Shown: piece after piece, positions 8,510 to 17,707 of the stretch
Position numbering within the stretch: the first letter of the stretch is position 1
How the letters are laid out: every line of letters starts with the position of its first letter
Assembly: GCF_024363565.1 (NCBI RefSeq)
Contig: NZ_JAJEKE010000017.1
Coordinates: 1 to 64,000, forward strand
Source: Lutispora saccharofermentans
GTDB taxonomy: Bacteria > Bacillota > Clostridia > Lutisporales > Lutisporaceae
Direction: 5' to 3'
DNA: 64,000 nucleotides
Position numbers and translations under genes: made by a program
Notes under the pieces: model-generated
Database searches by the model: none
Told to the model about the DNA's origin: nothing
Seen by the model: the letters and a program-made list of their open reading frames with translations, nothing else

Positions 8510-9122
8510 CATTGTGTTTAATTTTATCCCAGACCTTTTCCCAAATTTCTTTATGTACAAGCTTTGATTCTTTCTCTCCATTTACTACGATATATTCATA
8601 TTTATCTGCTAAATATAGGTAAGATTGCTTTACTTTATCCAAAAAGCTATAGTCTTTTTCATATATATCTCTTCTTTCTTCATGCTTTCTGGTGCTTGAA
8701 GTTTTTGTAGATATATCTATCAATACTACTATGTCCGGCTGTGGCAGCCTGCTTTCCAGTTCAAGCATCCAATTCAGATCCAGATCGTTTGCCAAGCCAT
8801 ATGCAAGGCCTGATGGAATATATCTGTCTACAACTAAAAAATCGCTTTGCTCCAAGATGTTTAGAATGTATTCGGCTTTTTCATAGCGATTTGCAGCATA
8901 GAGCAACTGCCTGACCTGAGGGCTGAAATTCCTCCGGCCTTCCAGAAAAAGCTGAATCTCTTTACCCAAAGGAGTATCAACATCGTGAAAGTGCATATAT
9001 TCAGCCTTATAGCCTAATTCTATGAGCTTTTTTACAAATAATCTTGACTGAGTTCCTTTTCCTGATTGATCCATACCTTCAAATACGATTAATATCCCTT
9101 TATTCTTCAATTTATCCTCCAT
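8496..9122 (-). CDS. Thymidylate kinase-like protein
   Basis: 208 residues, normal dTMP kinase length. Family landmarks are present: LLYAANRYEKAEYI, VVDRYIPSGLAYG (DRY/F motif), PDIVVLIDIS and an arginine-rich lid region (RKHEERRDIYEKD). The P-loop reads FEGMDQSGKGTQS instead of the common FEGxDGxGKTTQ; the invariant lysine is kept, but the next residue is Gly rather than Thr/Ser. It probably phosphorylates dTMP, but altered specificity or a non-housekeeping paralogue is possible. MTA phosphorylase lies 10 bases upstream in the same direction. Confidence 0.75.
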   Translation of the reverse strand: MEDKLKNKGILIVFEGMDQSGKGTQSRLFVKKLIELGYKAEYMHFHDVDTPLGKEIQLFLEGRRNFSPQVRQLLYAANRYEKAEYILNILEQSDFLVVDRYIPSGLAYGLANDLDLNWMLELESRLPQPDIVVLIDISTKTSSTRKHEERRDIYEKDYSFLDKVKQSYLYLADKYEYIVVNGEKESKLVHKEIWEKVWDKIKHNDINE

Positions 9123-9132
9123 CGCATGTCAA

Positions 9133-9888
9133 TTATAAGTGAATTTTTTTAATAATATGAAATATTAATTTTTTAACCTTGCTGTTATTCTCATTGAATA
9201 CCCTAAGGACCTCTTCTTCAGTAACAGGCTTAATGTCTTCATCGCCTTCAAGTCCGGCATCATAGTCTGTTATCAGAGCAATGTTTATGTAGGGAATATC
9301 TAACTCCTTTGCCAATATGCACTCAGGATATTGAGTCATATTTATTACATCCCAGCCCATTTTGCTGAACCAGCGGCTTTCTGACTTAGTGGAAAATCTG
9401 GGGCCTTGAATGACTACAACAGTTCCGCTATTGTGTGCTTTGATATCCAGCTCTTTGCACGCCTCAATGGCCAATCCCCTCAGCTTAGCATCGTAAGGCT
9501 CTGCACCTGATATATGCTTTGTCTCCGGGCCTTCGAAATAGGTGTCCTTTCTTCCCCAGGTTCTGTCTACAAAGTCATCGCAAATTACGAAGTCTCCCGG
9601 CTTTATGTGCGGCTTCAAGCTTCCCGATGCCGTTGGAGCAATGATGCACTTTACTCCAAGCATTTTCATCGCATATAGATTAGCCCTATAAGGAATTGTA
9701 TGAGGAGGATAAGAATGATTTTTGCCATGCCTGGGCAAAAATGCAACCTTTTTATCCCCTATCGATGCAATTGATATCTTGTCGCTTGGCTTGCCATAAG
9801 GTGTATCAGTATCTATCTCTTCGATCTCAGGCAAAAAAGAATAGAAACCGGAACCCCCAAACACTCCTATATCGGCTTTATATTCCAC
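9133..9888 (-). CDS. S-methyl-5'-thioadenosine / purine nucleoside phosphorylase (PNP-MTAP family)
   Basis: 251 residues. Motifs of the trimeric MTAP/PNP family: GVFGGSGFYSFLP (phosphate loop), PRHGKNHSYPPHTIPYRAN, TASGSLKPHIKPGDFV, and VVIQGPRFSTKSESRWF followed by MTQYPECILAKEL. It splits methylthioadenosine or a purine nucleoside with phosphate. The MTAP-like loop (MTQYPE) makes MTA, a by-product of polyamine synthesis, a plausible substrate; the amino-acid decarboxylase nearby fits that loosely. Related members act on inosine or guanosine, so substrate is not certain. GGAGG lies before the ATG. Confidence 0.88.
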   Translation of the reverse strand: MEYKADIGVFGGSGFYSFLPEIEEIDTDTPYGKPSDKISIASIGDKKVAFLPRHGKNHSYPPHTIPYRANLYAMKMLGVKCIIAPTASGSLKPHIKPGDFVICDDFVDRTWGRKDTYFEGPETKHISGAEPYDAKLRGLAIEACKELDIKAHNSGTVVVIQGPRFSTKSESRWFSKMGWDVINMTQYPECILAKELDIPYINIALITDYDAGLEGDEDIKPVTEEEVLRVFNENNSKVKKLIFHIIKKIHL

Positions 9889-9916
9889 AAAAATTCCTCC
9901 CCTTTATCAACTTTAT

Positions 9917-9942
9917 TGCACTCTTTTATCAGTTATGAAAAC
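9917..9942 (-). repeat. Solo copy of an intergenic repeat end
   Basis: This 26-base stretch matches 58223-58248 at about 22 of 26 positions, including the exact block TGCACTCTTTTATCAGT. It lies in the short gap upstream of the phosphorylase gene. Confidence 0.45.
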
Positions 9943-10032
9943 AGATTTATATCTACATAAATATTACTATACATAGCAACATTTATCCAGATATAAATAC
10001 CCTTCGTGATAATCCGTGTTCTCCGTTCCCTA

Positions 10033-10287
10033 TTAATAATTCTCCAAAAACTTAGGCCCTAAATAACGCTTAATTTTATCTTCATCGCTTTCACAAGACA
10101 AGTCAATAGGCTCCCTGTCATTGTCCTCAAAGATCACTCTCACAGTTGCATCACCCTTTAGAAATTGTTCTGCAACTGTTTTCTCATCCACTTCTCTTTT
10201 TTTTACAGCCTTTCTGGATTTTTCACTTTTCTCAAACTCCCTGGCAAAATAACTGCCGGATATTCTTATTACTTTAATGTATCTCAT
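10033..10287 (-). CDS. Hypothetical protein (84 aa)
   Basis: Begins MRYIKVIRISGSYFAREFEK; a highly charged protein with a Lys/Arg-rich middle (about residues 18-32) and an acidic C-terminal half ending in YLGPKFLENY. The ATG at 10287 follows GAGGTG by 6 bases; a longer frame to 10296 begins inside that site. It lies 30 bases downstream of the helicase gene on the same strand and is probably co-transcribed. No family recognised; no signal peptide or membrane segment. Confidence 0.65.
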   Translation of the reverse strand: MRYIKVIRISGSYFAREFEKSEKSRKAVKKREVDEKTVAEQFLKGDATVRVIFEDNDREPIDLSCESDEDKIKRYLGPKFLENY

Positions 10288-10317
10288 ATTTTTCACCTCA
10301 AAATAGCGTTTGAAATT

Positions 10318-12366
10318 TTAATTCAATCTGATTATCTGGTTTTTTACCAGAACATCAAGGCTTAATTTCTTGATCGTGCCTTTGAAATCCACTATAATTC
10401 TGCATCCTTCTGATGTCTTATTAATTTCCCTCACCGTACCATCACCAAAATGTTTATGATGTATTATATCACCGGATTTAATATTGCATTTATAGTCTTT
10501 TAACCATGCATCTATTTCTTCTATAAATCTGGAGGTCGAAGTTTTTTGAGAAAATCTGTGCTTGGGAACAAATATCGATAGTTCGTTTCTTGCTCTTGTC
10601 ATAGCGACATAAAACAGTCTTCTCTCATCCTCCAGGTCAGCTGATGATATAGCGGCTTCTCTATAATACGGCACTATACCGTCTACTGCTCCTGATATGA
10701 AAACTCGATCAAATTCTAATCCCTTAGCCTTATGCATAGTCATTAAAGCTACGCTATTACTTTTTTTATTATCCCTATATTTACTTCGGACAGATTCTGC
10801 AATTTTTCTTATATGCTCGATATAATCCAATATATTGGTAAAGCCTTCTGCTGAGCTGGTTATTTCTTCTAATATTTCTTTGAACAATTTTAATTCTATA
10901 GATTTCACGTATGCGTAATCCCTTATATATTCTTCATATCCTGCAAAATTTCTTATATATCTAACCGCTTTACCCGGAGGCATATCTTTAATTCTTAATA
11001 AGCTGTCTTTCAATTCATATAGGTTTCTTATCTGAAGATCGTTTAAAGTGTCTGATTTGATAATATTATCTATAAGATCTCCATCTTTATTTAAAGCATT
11101 CTCTATAACTGCTCTGGCTATGTAACGATTTGGTTTATTCATTATCCTTAATATGCTGTTATTTTTTTCTATACCTAATGCAGCTTTAAAATAACACAAT
11201 ATGTCCGTAAATATCCAGTGATTATATACTGAGACTAATCCATCATAAGAGATAAAGGGGATATTCCCTGCAATAAAGGCGTCAATGATAGCCCTTGACT
11301 GGAGGTTAGTCCTGTATATGACCGCAAATTCCGAATAATTTCCACCCTGCTTTACTCGGCTTGCTATCTTTTCTCTAATTATTTTAGCTTCTTCTTCAAA
11401 ATCTTCAACCCTCACCACCGAAGGGTATATGCCCATATCTTTTGTAGTCTGAAAGCTTTTCTGATATCTCTTTTTATTATTATTTATTAAGGACATGGCA
11501 GAATTTATTATGGCCTTGCTGCTTCTGTAATTATACTTCAACGTTATTTGGGCAGAAGCTCTATATGCACGGGAAAATTCAAACATTATCCCTGGATCTG
11601 CCCCTCTAAACCTATATATAGATTGATCATCATCACCTACAATAAAGATATTATTTAGTGGTGATGCCATAATTTTCATAGTCTCAAATTGCACTTTATT
11701 TATATCTTGAAACTCATCAATAAGTATATAACCGAATTTTTCCCTAACGCTTTTTAATACTTGCGTACTATTGACAAGCATATGGTAACAATGTGTAAGC
11801 ATATCATCATAATCATATTTCCCGTTATTATGCTTATAGCTTTCATACTGTCTTGCAATGCTTTTAAATTCATTTCTATCTATTGAATCAGGCTTGTAAT
11901 CATCAATATCCATAAGGGTATTCTGAATATATGACATTTCGCTTATTATGGCTTCTATAACCTGCTCGTCCTCGAAAAAGCTATAACCTGAGCTTTTAAT
12001 TATCGATTTTATTATCATATATTTCTCTTTTTCGTCCAGCAGATCTTCCAGCCTATAATTTTTATATCTCCTCAATATTCTAAAAAATATGGAGTGAAAC
12101 GTACCGAATGTTACACCATTATATTCTTTCGAATAGCCAGGGAGTTTACAAAATCTTTCTTCCATCTCTTTAGCAGCCGCCTTTGTAAATGTCACTACAA
12201 GGATTTTCCCAGCCTCAACTCTATTATGTTTGACCAAATACATCACCCTATGAGTTATAACAGTGGTTTTACCCGTTCCGGGGCCTGCTATTACCAGGCA
12301 AGGACCTTTATAGTGCTTGACAGCTTCCAGCTGCTCATCATTTAATTTTTCTAAATTTGTTTTCAT
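10318..12366 (-). CDS. UvrD/PcrA-type superfamily 1 DNA helicase
   Basis: About 682 residues. Ordered SF1A motifs: N-terminal Q-motif (LNDEQLEAV), Walker A (AGPGTGKTTVIT), Ia (VVTFTKAAAKEM), II (LIDEFQDIN), III (FIVGDDDQSIYRFRGA), IV (YNYRSSKAII), V (MTMHKAKGLEFDRVF) and VI (YVAMTRARNELSIF). The last 50 residues resemble the Tudor-like tail of PcrA (GDIIHHKHFGDGTV). It is somewhat shorter than typical PcrA (about 720-740 residues), so it may be a UvrD-like paralogue rather than PcrA itself. ATG at 12366 chosen because AAGGTG lies 6 bases upstream; the frame runs on to 12408 through a terminator. Confidence 0.92.
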   Translation of the reverse strand: MKTNLEKLNDEQLEAVKHYKGPCLVIAGPGTGKTTVITHRVMYLVKHNRVEAGKILVVTFTKAAAKEMEERFCKLPGYSKEYNGVTFGTFHSIFFRILRRYKNYRLEDLLDEKEKYMIIKSIIKSSGYSFFEDEQVIEAIISEMSYIQNTLMDIDDYKPDSIDRNEFKSIARQYESYKHNNGKYDYDDMLTHCYHMLVNSTQVLKSVREKFGYILIDEFQDINKVQFETMKIMASPLNNIFIVGDDDQSIYRFRGADPGIMFEFSRAYRASAQITLKYNYRSSKAIINSAMSLINNNKKRYQKSFQTTKDMGIYPSVVRVEDFEEEAKIIREKIASRVKQGGNYSEFAVIYRTNLQSRAIIDAFIAGNIPFISYDGLVSVYNHWIFTDILCYFKAALGIEKNNSILRIMNKPNRYIARAVIENALNKDGDLIDNIIKSDTLNDLQIRNLYELKDSLLRIKDMPPGKAVRYIRNFAGYEEYIRDYAYVKSIELKLFKEILEEITSSAEGFTNILDYIEHIRKIAESVRSKYRDNKKSNSVALMTMHKAKGLEFDRVFISGAVDGIVPYYREAAISSADLEDERRLFYVAMTRARNELSIFVPKHRFSQKTSTSRFIEEIDAWLKDYKCNIKSGDIIHHKHFGDGTVREINKTSEGCRIIVDFKGTIKKLSLDVLVKNQIIRLN

Positions 12367-12378
12367 ACACAACACCTT

Positions 12379-12404
12379 AAAAAAGGGGAGAACTAAGTCC
12401 CCCC
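12379..12404 (-). terminator. Rho-independent terminator after iorB
   Basis: On the minus strand GGGGGGA pairs with TCTCCCC around a 6-base loop and is followed by six Ts. It separates iorAB from the helicase gene. Confidence 0.75.
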
Positions 12405-12416
12405 TCAAGCTTTATA

Positions 12417-12989
12417 TTATAATCCCATTCCTTTTTCAAACGCTTTAATATTAATTTCAAGCATTTTCTCAGGTATAATTTCCTTTAGAATCTCTATCCA
12501 ATCGATCTCATTAAGCTCAAAAGCTTTAATCAGCGCTCCCAGCAGGACAATATTCTGGGTCTTGATATTTCCCAACTCCATAGCAGTTTTGGCAGCATCG
12601 ATTTCTATAGTTTTAAAATTCTTCGCCAAAGCTTCCATTATGCCTTGAGGATATTCAGCCTTACCGATAGCTATGGGCAGAGACGGTATCTCATAATTAT
12701 TTACTACTACTATGCCATCAGGCTTCAGATATTCTATCCATCTTGCTGCTTCCATTTTTTCAAAAGCTACCAGGATATCAGCCATACCTCTGCCTATTAT
12801 TGGTGAATATACTTTTTCTCCGTACCTGACTTGAGTAGTAACGCTTCCTCCCCTCTGAGCCATGCCGTGGACCTCTGACATCTTTACATCATATCCTGCT
12901 TTCACAAGGCCCGAAGTTAGAATCTTGCTCACCAGAATTGTTCCTTGACCCCCGACTCCTACAAGAAGAATGTTCTTTACTGCTTTCAT
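12417..12989 (-). CDS. iorB: Indolepyruvate:ferredoxin oxidoreductase, beta subunit
   Basis: About 190 residues, the pyruvate:ferredoxin-oxidoreductase gamma-type domain (KNILLVGVGGQGTILVSKIL, SEVHGMAQRGGSV). With IorA it oxidises aryl- or branched 2-oxoacids to acyl-CoA and CO2, reducing ferredoxin. The ATG at 12989 starts 1 base after the iorA stop; a TTG at 13001 would lengthen it by four codons. Immediate linkage to iorA makes the assignment secure. Confidence 0.94.
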   Translation of the reverse strand: MKAVKNILLVGVGGQGTILVSKILTSGLVKAGYDVKMSEVHGMAQRGGSVTTQVRYGEKVYSPIIGRGMADILVAFEKMEAARWIEYLKPDGIVVVNNYEIPSLPIAIGKAEYPQGIMEALAKNFKTIEIDAAKTAMELGNIKTQNIVLLGALIKAFELNEIDWIEILKEIIPEKMLEINIKAFEKGMGL

Positions 12990-12990
12990 C

Positions 12991-14739
12991 CTATTCACCA
13001 ACCCTTCCTATAGCATCAAACTTGCATACCTGCATACATACCTCGCAGCCTACGCACATGGATTGCTCTATATAAGATTTCCCGTCTTTGAAGAATATTG
13101 CCGGGCATCCCACGTTTAAGCACATTTTGCATTTCTTGCATTTATCTCTATCAACCACGCACTTTGTCTTTGGAGCTGGCAAGCCTTTTATCAAGACACA
13201 AGGCCGTTTTGTCACTATTGCATAAGATTCATCTGCTTCTTCAGCTTCCTTTATGACTTCGTCCATCGCCTTCAAGTCGCACGGGTCAACAACTTTAACT
13301 GTTTTATATCCTATAGCCTTTAATATTTCTACAACATCTATCGCGGTAGCAGGGTCCCCCATCAAAGTTTTTCCGGTGCCTGGGTTTTGCTGGTGTCCGG
13401 TCATACCTGTAATCCTGTTGTCCAGCACAATCGGAACCATTTTGCCTTTATTATACAATATGTCTATGGCACCCGTTATTCCTGAATGGAAGAAGGTAGA
13501 ATCTCCTACAACTCCAAATACCTTCCCTTGCCTGCCTGACGCCTCAAAGGCTTTTGACATGCCCATTCCTGCAGTAAAGCCGGCCCCCATGCAAATGCAT
13601 GTATCCAAAGCTTCGAGAGGCTGAGCTCCCCCAAGAGTATAGCATCCTATATCGCCGGTTACTACCGTATTTTTCTTTTTTGACATTGTGTAGAAAAATC
13701 CTCTATGAGGGCAGCCCGGGCAAAGAACAGGAGGACGCGGCACCACATTTACATCCAATGGTTTGGATTCATATGTCTTGTCCAACATGACCTTAGCAAT
13801 TATTTCAGGATTTAATTCGTATATAAGCGGTATAAGCTCTTTGCCTATACATTTAATTCCTGCTGCCTTGATTTGCTCCTCCATAAATGGCTCAAGCTCT
13901 TCAACTACATAGAGAGTTTCAACATTTTCAGAAAACTCCCTTATGAGCGCCATCGGCAGGGGATAAGTAAAACCCAGTTTCAGATAGGAAGCATTATCTC
14001 CGAATACTTCCTTTACATACTGATATGCTATTCCAGAGGTAATAATTCCGATATTCTTGTTATTATACTCAGCTTTATTAAGGGGAGATTTATTTGAATA
14101 CTCCTCTAAATCCTTAAGCCTTTTTTCTACTCTTACATGTGCAAGCTTTGCATTAGCCGGAGTTGCAACATATTTGGGTATATTTCGGCTATAAGGTTTG
14201 AAAGGGACCTCTTCTCTTTCACCAAACTCAACAATGCTCTTGCTGTGGCAAACTCTCGTAGTTACTCTGAACAAAACCGGTGTATCAAAATCCTCGCTGA
14301 TTCTATAGGCTTCCTTTATAAATTCCTTGCATTCCTGGCTGTCGGAAGGCTCTATCATCGCCATCTTTGCAAACTTTGCATAGTATCTGTTGTCTTGTTC
14401 ATTCTGAGAGCTGTGCATGCTCGGATCATCAGCAGTAATCAATACAAAGCCTGCATTCACTCCAAGGTATGCATAGGTAAAAATGGGGTCAGCTGCTACG
14501 TTTAAACCAACATGCTTCATAGCTGTCAAGCTCCTTGCTCCGCCAATAGATGCACCTATTGCTACTTCGGTTGCTACCTTCTCATTCGGTGCCCATTCAG
14601 AGTAAATCTTATCCTTATACTCCACCATATTCTCCAGAATTTCTGTACTGGGAGTTCCCGGGTAAGCAGCCGCTACTGTAACCCCAGCCTCATAAGCTCC
14701 TCTGGCAATTGCTTCATTGCCGGACATTAAATGTCTCAC
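12991..14739 (-). CDS. iorA: Indolepyruvate:ferredoxin oxidoreductase, alpha subunit
   Basis: 582 residues. The N-terminal half is the pyrimidine-binding domain (MSGNEAIARGAYEAG, AAYPGTPSTEI), followed by a TPP-binding domain (VVTGDIGCYTLGG, GVVGDSTFFHSG). The C-terminal 60 residues hold two [4Fe-4S] ferredoxin motifs (CKKCKMCLNVGCPA and CVGCEVCMQVC). Oxygen-sensitive cytoplasmic enzyme of amino-acid fermentation. GTG start 6 bases after GGGGGA. The ptb gene lies 17 bases upstream, so an operon with it is likely: the acyl-CoA made here can be turned into acyl phosphate. Confidence 0.95.
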   Translation of the reverse strand: MRHLMSGNEAIARGAYEAGVTVAAAYPGTPSTEILENMVEYKDKIYSEWAPNEKVATEVAIGASIGGARSLTAMKHVGLNVAADPIFTYAYLGVNAGFVLITADDPSMHSSQNEQDNRYYAKFAKMAMIEPSDSQECKEFIKEAYRISEDFDTPVLFRVTTRVCHSKSIVEFGEREEVPFKPYSRNIPKYVATPANAKLAHVRVEKRLKDLEEYSNKSPLNKAEYNNKNIGIITSGIAYQYVKEVFGDNASYLKLGFTYPLPMALIREFSENVETLYVVEELEPFMEEQIKAAGIKCIGKELIPLIYELNPEIIAKVMLDKTYESKPLDVNVVPRPPVLCPGCPHRGFFYTMSKKKNTVVTGDIGCYTLGGAQPLEALDTCICMGAGFTAGMGMSKAFEASGRQGKVFGVVGDSTFFHSGITGAIDILYNKGKMVPIVLDNRITGMTGHQQNPGTGKTLMGDPATAIDVVEILKAIGYKTVKVVDPCDLKAMDEVIKEAEEADESYAIVTKRPCVLIKGLPAPKTKCVVDRDKCKKCKMCLNVGCPAIFFKDGKSYIEQSMCVGCEVCMQVCKFDAIGRVGE

Positions 14740-14756
14740 AAGAATTCCCCCTTAGA

Positions 14757-15662
14757 TTATTTTATGTTTTTTGCTATAATGCTTCCCATAGCAATGGAAA
14801 GTAATTTTGTTTCAGAAGTATCCGCTCTGGACACCAAAACAATGGGTGCCTTAGCTCCCATTATGATGCCTGCAGATTTTGAATCCGCGAAATAGGTCAA
14901 TGATTTGCCAAGGGCATTTCCTACTTCGTAATAAGGCACTAATAAAATGTCTGCATTTCCTCCGCCCTCGCCTTTATATTTTTTATGTTCGCATGCTTCC
15001 TTGCTGATAGCCAGATCCAAAGCCACCGGGCCTTCTACAACAGTGTCCAATTTGCTCCATTTATCATGCATATTGGATAATGCATCAGCATCGACAGTCG
15101 CTGGGATCTTAACATTAACGGTTTCTGCTCCGGCGAGAACAGAAGCATATATTTTGCTCAATCCCATAGCCTTGCATACTGAAATAGCGTTTTCAAGTAT
15201 TTTTACCTTTTGCTCCAGATCAGGGGCAACATTGATGCCTCCGTCTGTTAAAAACAACAATTTATGATAGCTTGGAACCTGATATACCATGACATGGCTT
15301 ATCAAGCTGTCTGTCCTCAGCCCAGCTTCCTTATCCAAAACGGCTCTCATAATATCAGCAGTCTGTAAAATTCCCTTCATCAAAAAATCTGCTTTCCCTT
15401 CTCTTACCAGAGATACAGCGATTTTAGCCGATTGTATTACATCCGGTTCGTGTATAATCCTGTATTTGTCTGCCATATTGATATCATCCATGATATTTCT
15501 TATAGCAGCTTCGTCCCCTACTAAGACAGGCTCTACCAGCTTCATCTTTGCAGCTGAATTTACAGCTTCAAGCACCTCCTTATCCTGGGCAGCTGCTACA
15601 GCAAGCTTCATTGTCTTATTGTTTTTTACAGCTAACAGCAGTTCATCAAAGTTTTTTATCAT
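14757..15662 (-). CDS. ptb: Phosphate butyryltransferase-like phosphotransacylase
   Basis: 301 residues, full length for Ptb of the phosphate acetyl/butyryltransferase family. Exchanges CoA for phosphate on an acyl-CoA. Family-type segments include GILQTADIMRAVLDKEAGLR and a C-terminal half with GADTS-like and GAKAPIVLVSRADTSETK stretches. A partner acyl kinase (buk) is not present in the window. Next to iorAB, the likely substrates are branched or aryl acyl-CoAs from amino-acid breakdown rather than butyryl-CoA; this is an inference from context. GGAGGTG precedes the ATG. Confidence 0.88.
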   Translation of the reverse strand: MIKNFDELLLAVKNNKTMKLAVAAAQDKEVLEAVNSAAKMKLVEPVLVGDEAAIRNIMDDINMADKYRIIHEPDVIQSAKIAVSLVREGKADFLMKGILQTADIMRAVLDKEAGLRTDSLISHVMVYQVPSYHKLLFLTDGGINVAPDLEQKVKILENAISVCKAMGLSKIYASVLAGAETVNVKIPATVDADALSNMHDKWSKLDTVVEGPVALDLAISKEACEHKKYKGEGGGNADILLVPYYEVGNALGKSLTYFADSKSAGIIMGAKAPIVLVSRADTSETKLLSIAMGSIIAKNIK

Positions 15663-15687
15663 CTCTTCACCTCCGTAAATCCCGTTT

Positions 15688-16299
15688 TTAATATCCTAAT
15701 GACTTATTTATTATGATAATCTCAATATCAATTTTTGATGGTTTTTTTTCTAATATAGTAGTCACACTGCACATCCGCTGAGGACTGTCACAATCATTGC
15801 ATTTTCCGGTTATTGCACAAGGTGTCTTAAGATTGAGCCTCCTCGCATTTTTATATGCATTTTCTTTAATTCTCTCAATCGCTTTATCCAAATTCTCTGT
15901 CAGTTTATTAATACCACATATTATATAGACTTTTTTAGGGCCGAATATCATAGAAGTCACTCTATTCCCAACTCCGTCAATATTTACCAGATGCCCTCTT
16001 TCTGTAAATGCATTGGTGCTTGTAAGATAGACATCTGCCCTGGAAGCGTTTACTCTGGCATTATCCATGCTTTCAGGAGTAGTCTCAAGCCAATGAAAGA
16101 ATACCTTATTGCCTCTCTCTATCAAGAGCTTTGGAAGTCCTAACTCTGTGATCGTCATACTTCCTCCAATCCCGATAGAATCCGTTTCCTTGATATCTTC
16201 CAACAGAGTTTTAACTGCTGTATCCGAATCTTCAAAAAAACGGGCCTTAAAGTTATTCTTATTAAGAGCTTTGATTGTATCCTCAATTCTTTTATCCAT
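15688..16299 (-). CDS. LUD-domain (LutC/YkgG-type, DUF162) protein
   Basis: 203 residues. The LUD fold is recognisable from GIGGSMTITELGLPKLLIER, the segment VYLTSTNAFTERGHLVNIDG and GPKKVYIICGINKLTENLDKA. The C-terminus has a cysteine group (CAITGKCNDCDSPQRMC) suited to an Fe-S or zinc site, as in the stand-alone clostridial form of the family. Members take part in lactate oxidation with LutA/LutB, which are absent here; function in this setting is unknown. It lies 25 bases upstream of ptb on the same strand. GGAGGTG supports the ATG. Confidence 0.85.
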   Translation of the reverse strand: MDKRIEDTIKALNKNNFKARFFEDSDTAVKTLLEDIKETDSIGIGGSMTITELGLPKLLIERGNKVFFHWLETTPESMDNARVNASRADVYLTSTNAFTERGHLVNIDGVGNRVTSMIFGPKKVYIICGINKLTENLDKAIERIKENAYKNARRLNLKTPCAITGKCNDCDSPQRMCSVTTILEKKPSKIDIEIIIINKSLGY

Positions 16300-16414
16300 G
16301 AAAACACCTCCTTCCTTCTCTCATTTTTATCTTATCATAACATACATATGCTGTCCAAGCGTGAAAAGAACTTTTTTTCCTATTGCTATAGTTTAAAAGA
16401 GGCTTGAAGAATAA

Positions 16415-17302
16415 TTACTCTTCTGCCATGACCAAGCCTATCTCTTCTTTTAGCTTGTCCTTATTTATTACGAAAAATGAAAGGCCCTCCATAGTCTTAG
16501 GATTTCCAGGTACAGTATGGAAAAATATATTCTCAGAGTTTATATCTTTCGCCTTATTAGCAAAATACATCATCTCCTTAGGCGTCATGCTGGTTTTTAC
16601 ATATTTTGTTATCGGGCTCTGAAGCTTGAGAAAGTTTGCAACAATGTTTCCGTTTATAACCTTTTCCATACCCAGCTTCACAATTTGCTGCTGCATTTTT
16701 ATTCTGCCTAAATCTCCTTCTTTATAGCCTCCGCCTTTGTTGTTTTTTCTCCAGCGTAACAGCTTTACGATATCTTCGCCATTTTTTACTACTTGTCCCT
16801 TTTTAAAATGAATATGAAGATCATCAGCAGGGTCATCATAATTCATGTCATTAGGCACTTCTACTTTTAAGCCGCCCAGCCCGTCTACAACAGCCTTTAC
16901 AGCTTCATAGTCAAATTGCACATAATAATCAATATCCACTTTTGTAATATCTTCTACTGCTTTTATAAGGCCTTCAGCGCCGCTGCTCCCATAAGCTGCA
17001 TTAACCTTCTTTTGGGCTGCATGGTTATAACCTTTCCTCGGGTAATAGGTATCCCTGGGAATCGAAAAAATGTCTACTTTATCTTTTTCCATATCATAGC
17101 TTGCCATCATTATTGTATCCGACAAATTCTTGGCAACTCCTATGACCAGTACATTCACTCTTTTATCAGGCATTTGCGATACTCCATCAGTGGGTTTAAT
17201 GCTTATACTGTTCAAAAATAAATATAGTACACCATATAACGAAGCTAAAGCTACCGCAAAGCTGATCAAAAATATTTTAAGAAATTTTTTCTTTTTGCTC
17301 AA
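16415..17302 (-). CDS. LytR-CpsA-Psr (LCP) family cell-wall glycopolymer ligase
   Basis: 295 residues. N-terminal basic stretch (KKKKF) and one membrane helix (about 9-31), then the extracytoplasmic LCP domain: NVLVIGVAKNLSDTIMMASYD (shortened form of the family's DSRxxxRSDTI), IPRDTYY, the conserved Arg pair in LLRWRKNN and GDLGRIKMQQQIV. LCP enzymes move undecaprenyl-linked polymers such as teichoic acid onto peptidoglycan. TTG start with GGAGGT 8 bases upstream. Monocistronic as far as can be seen. Confidence 0.92.
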   Translation of the reverse strand: MSKKKKFLKIFLISFAVALASLYGVLYLFLNSISIKPTDGVSQMPDKRVNVLVIGVAKNLSDTIMMASYDMEKDKVDIFSIPRDTYYPRKGYNHAAQKKVNAAYGSSGAEGLIKAVEDITKVDIDYYVQFDYEAVKAVVDGLGGLKVEVPNDMNYDDPADDLHIHFKKGQVVKNGEDIVKLLRWRKNNKGGGYKEGDLGRIKMQQQIVKLGMEKVINGNIVANFLKLQSPITKYVKTSMTPKEMMYFANKAKDINSENIFFHTVPGNPKTMEGLSFFVINKDKLKEEIGLVMAEE

Positions 17303-17340
17303 AATCTTACCTCCAAGTTATCAAAAAAATTTAGAGTATC

Positions 17341-17607
17341 CTATATATTCTGCTTAATATATTTTTTTTCTCCGCCAGAGTCTTCTATTCTATATAGATC
17401 AGCATAGCTTAATCCTTTATTTTTCACCATCTCTACTATTTCTTCGTAATTCTCCTGACTGAATTTGACCGCCAAGCCACAGCTTGATGCTATACTTCTG
17501 GGAACAGGCATTATTATAATATTAGAATTATTTTCATTTGCTGCTTTTTCAAACATTAATGCATGATGTGTTGAATTAAATGTAAAAATATATTGTTTTT
17601 CAGCCAT
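17341..17607 (-). CDS. DUF3343 protein (putative Se/S carrier-like)
   Basis: 88 residues from the ATG at 17607, which has AGAGGTG 6 bases upstream (an upstream extension to 17661 lacks a site). DUF3343 signature: YIFTFNSTHHALMFEKA and MPVPRSIASSCGLAVKF with the conserved cysteine after SIASS. The family is annotated as a putative selenium/sulfur carrier-like protein in Clostridia. It is divergent from a LysR regulator whose close relatives are annotated as selenium-metabolism associated, which supports a common theme. No selD, selA or selB is in the window. Confidence 0.8.
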   Translation of the reverse strand: MAEKQYIFTFNSTHHALMFEKAANENNSNIIIMPVPRSIASSCGLAVKFSQENYEEIVEMVKNKGLSYADLYRIEDSGGEKKYIKQNI

Positions 17608-17707
17608 TTTTATCACCTCTTGACGATTATATATTATACTATCCTTTTTCCTCATAATCAAATTAATGTTTTCTTAACCCCGGATTGCTATTTTTGATCA
17701 ATTACTT

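Noticed and set aside
13253..14730. Several plus-strand frames opposite iorA
   Set aside because: They are shadows of a strongly conserved minus-strand gene with no ribosome sites or recognisable domains.
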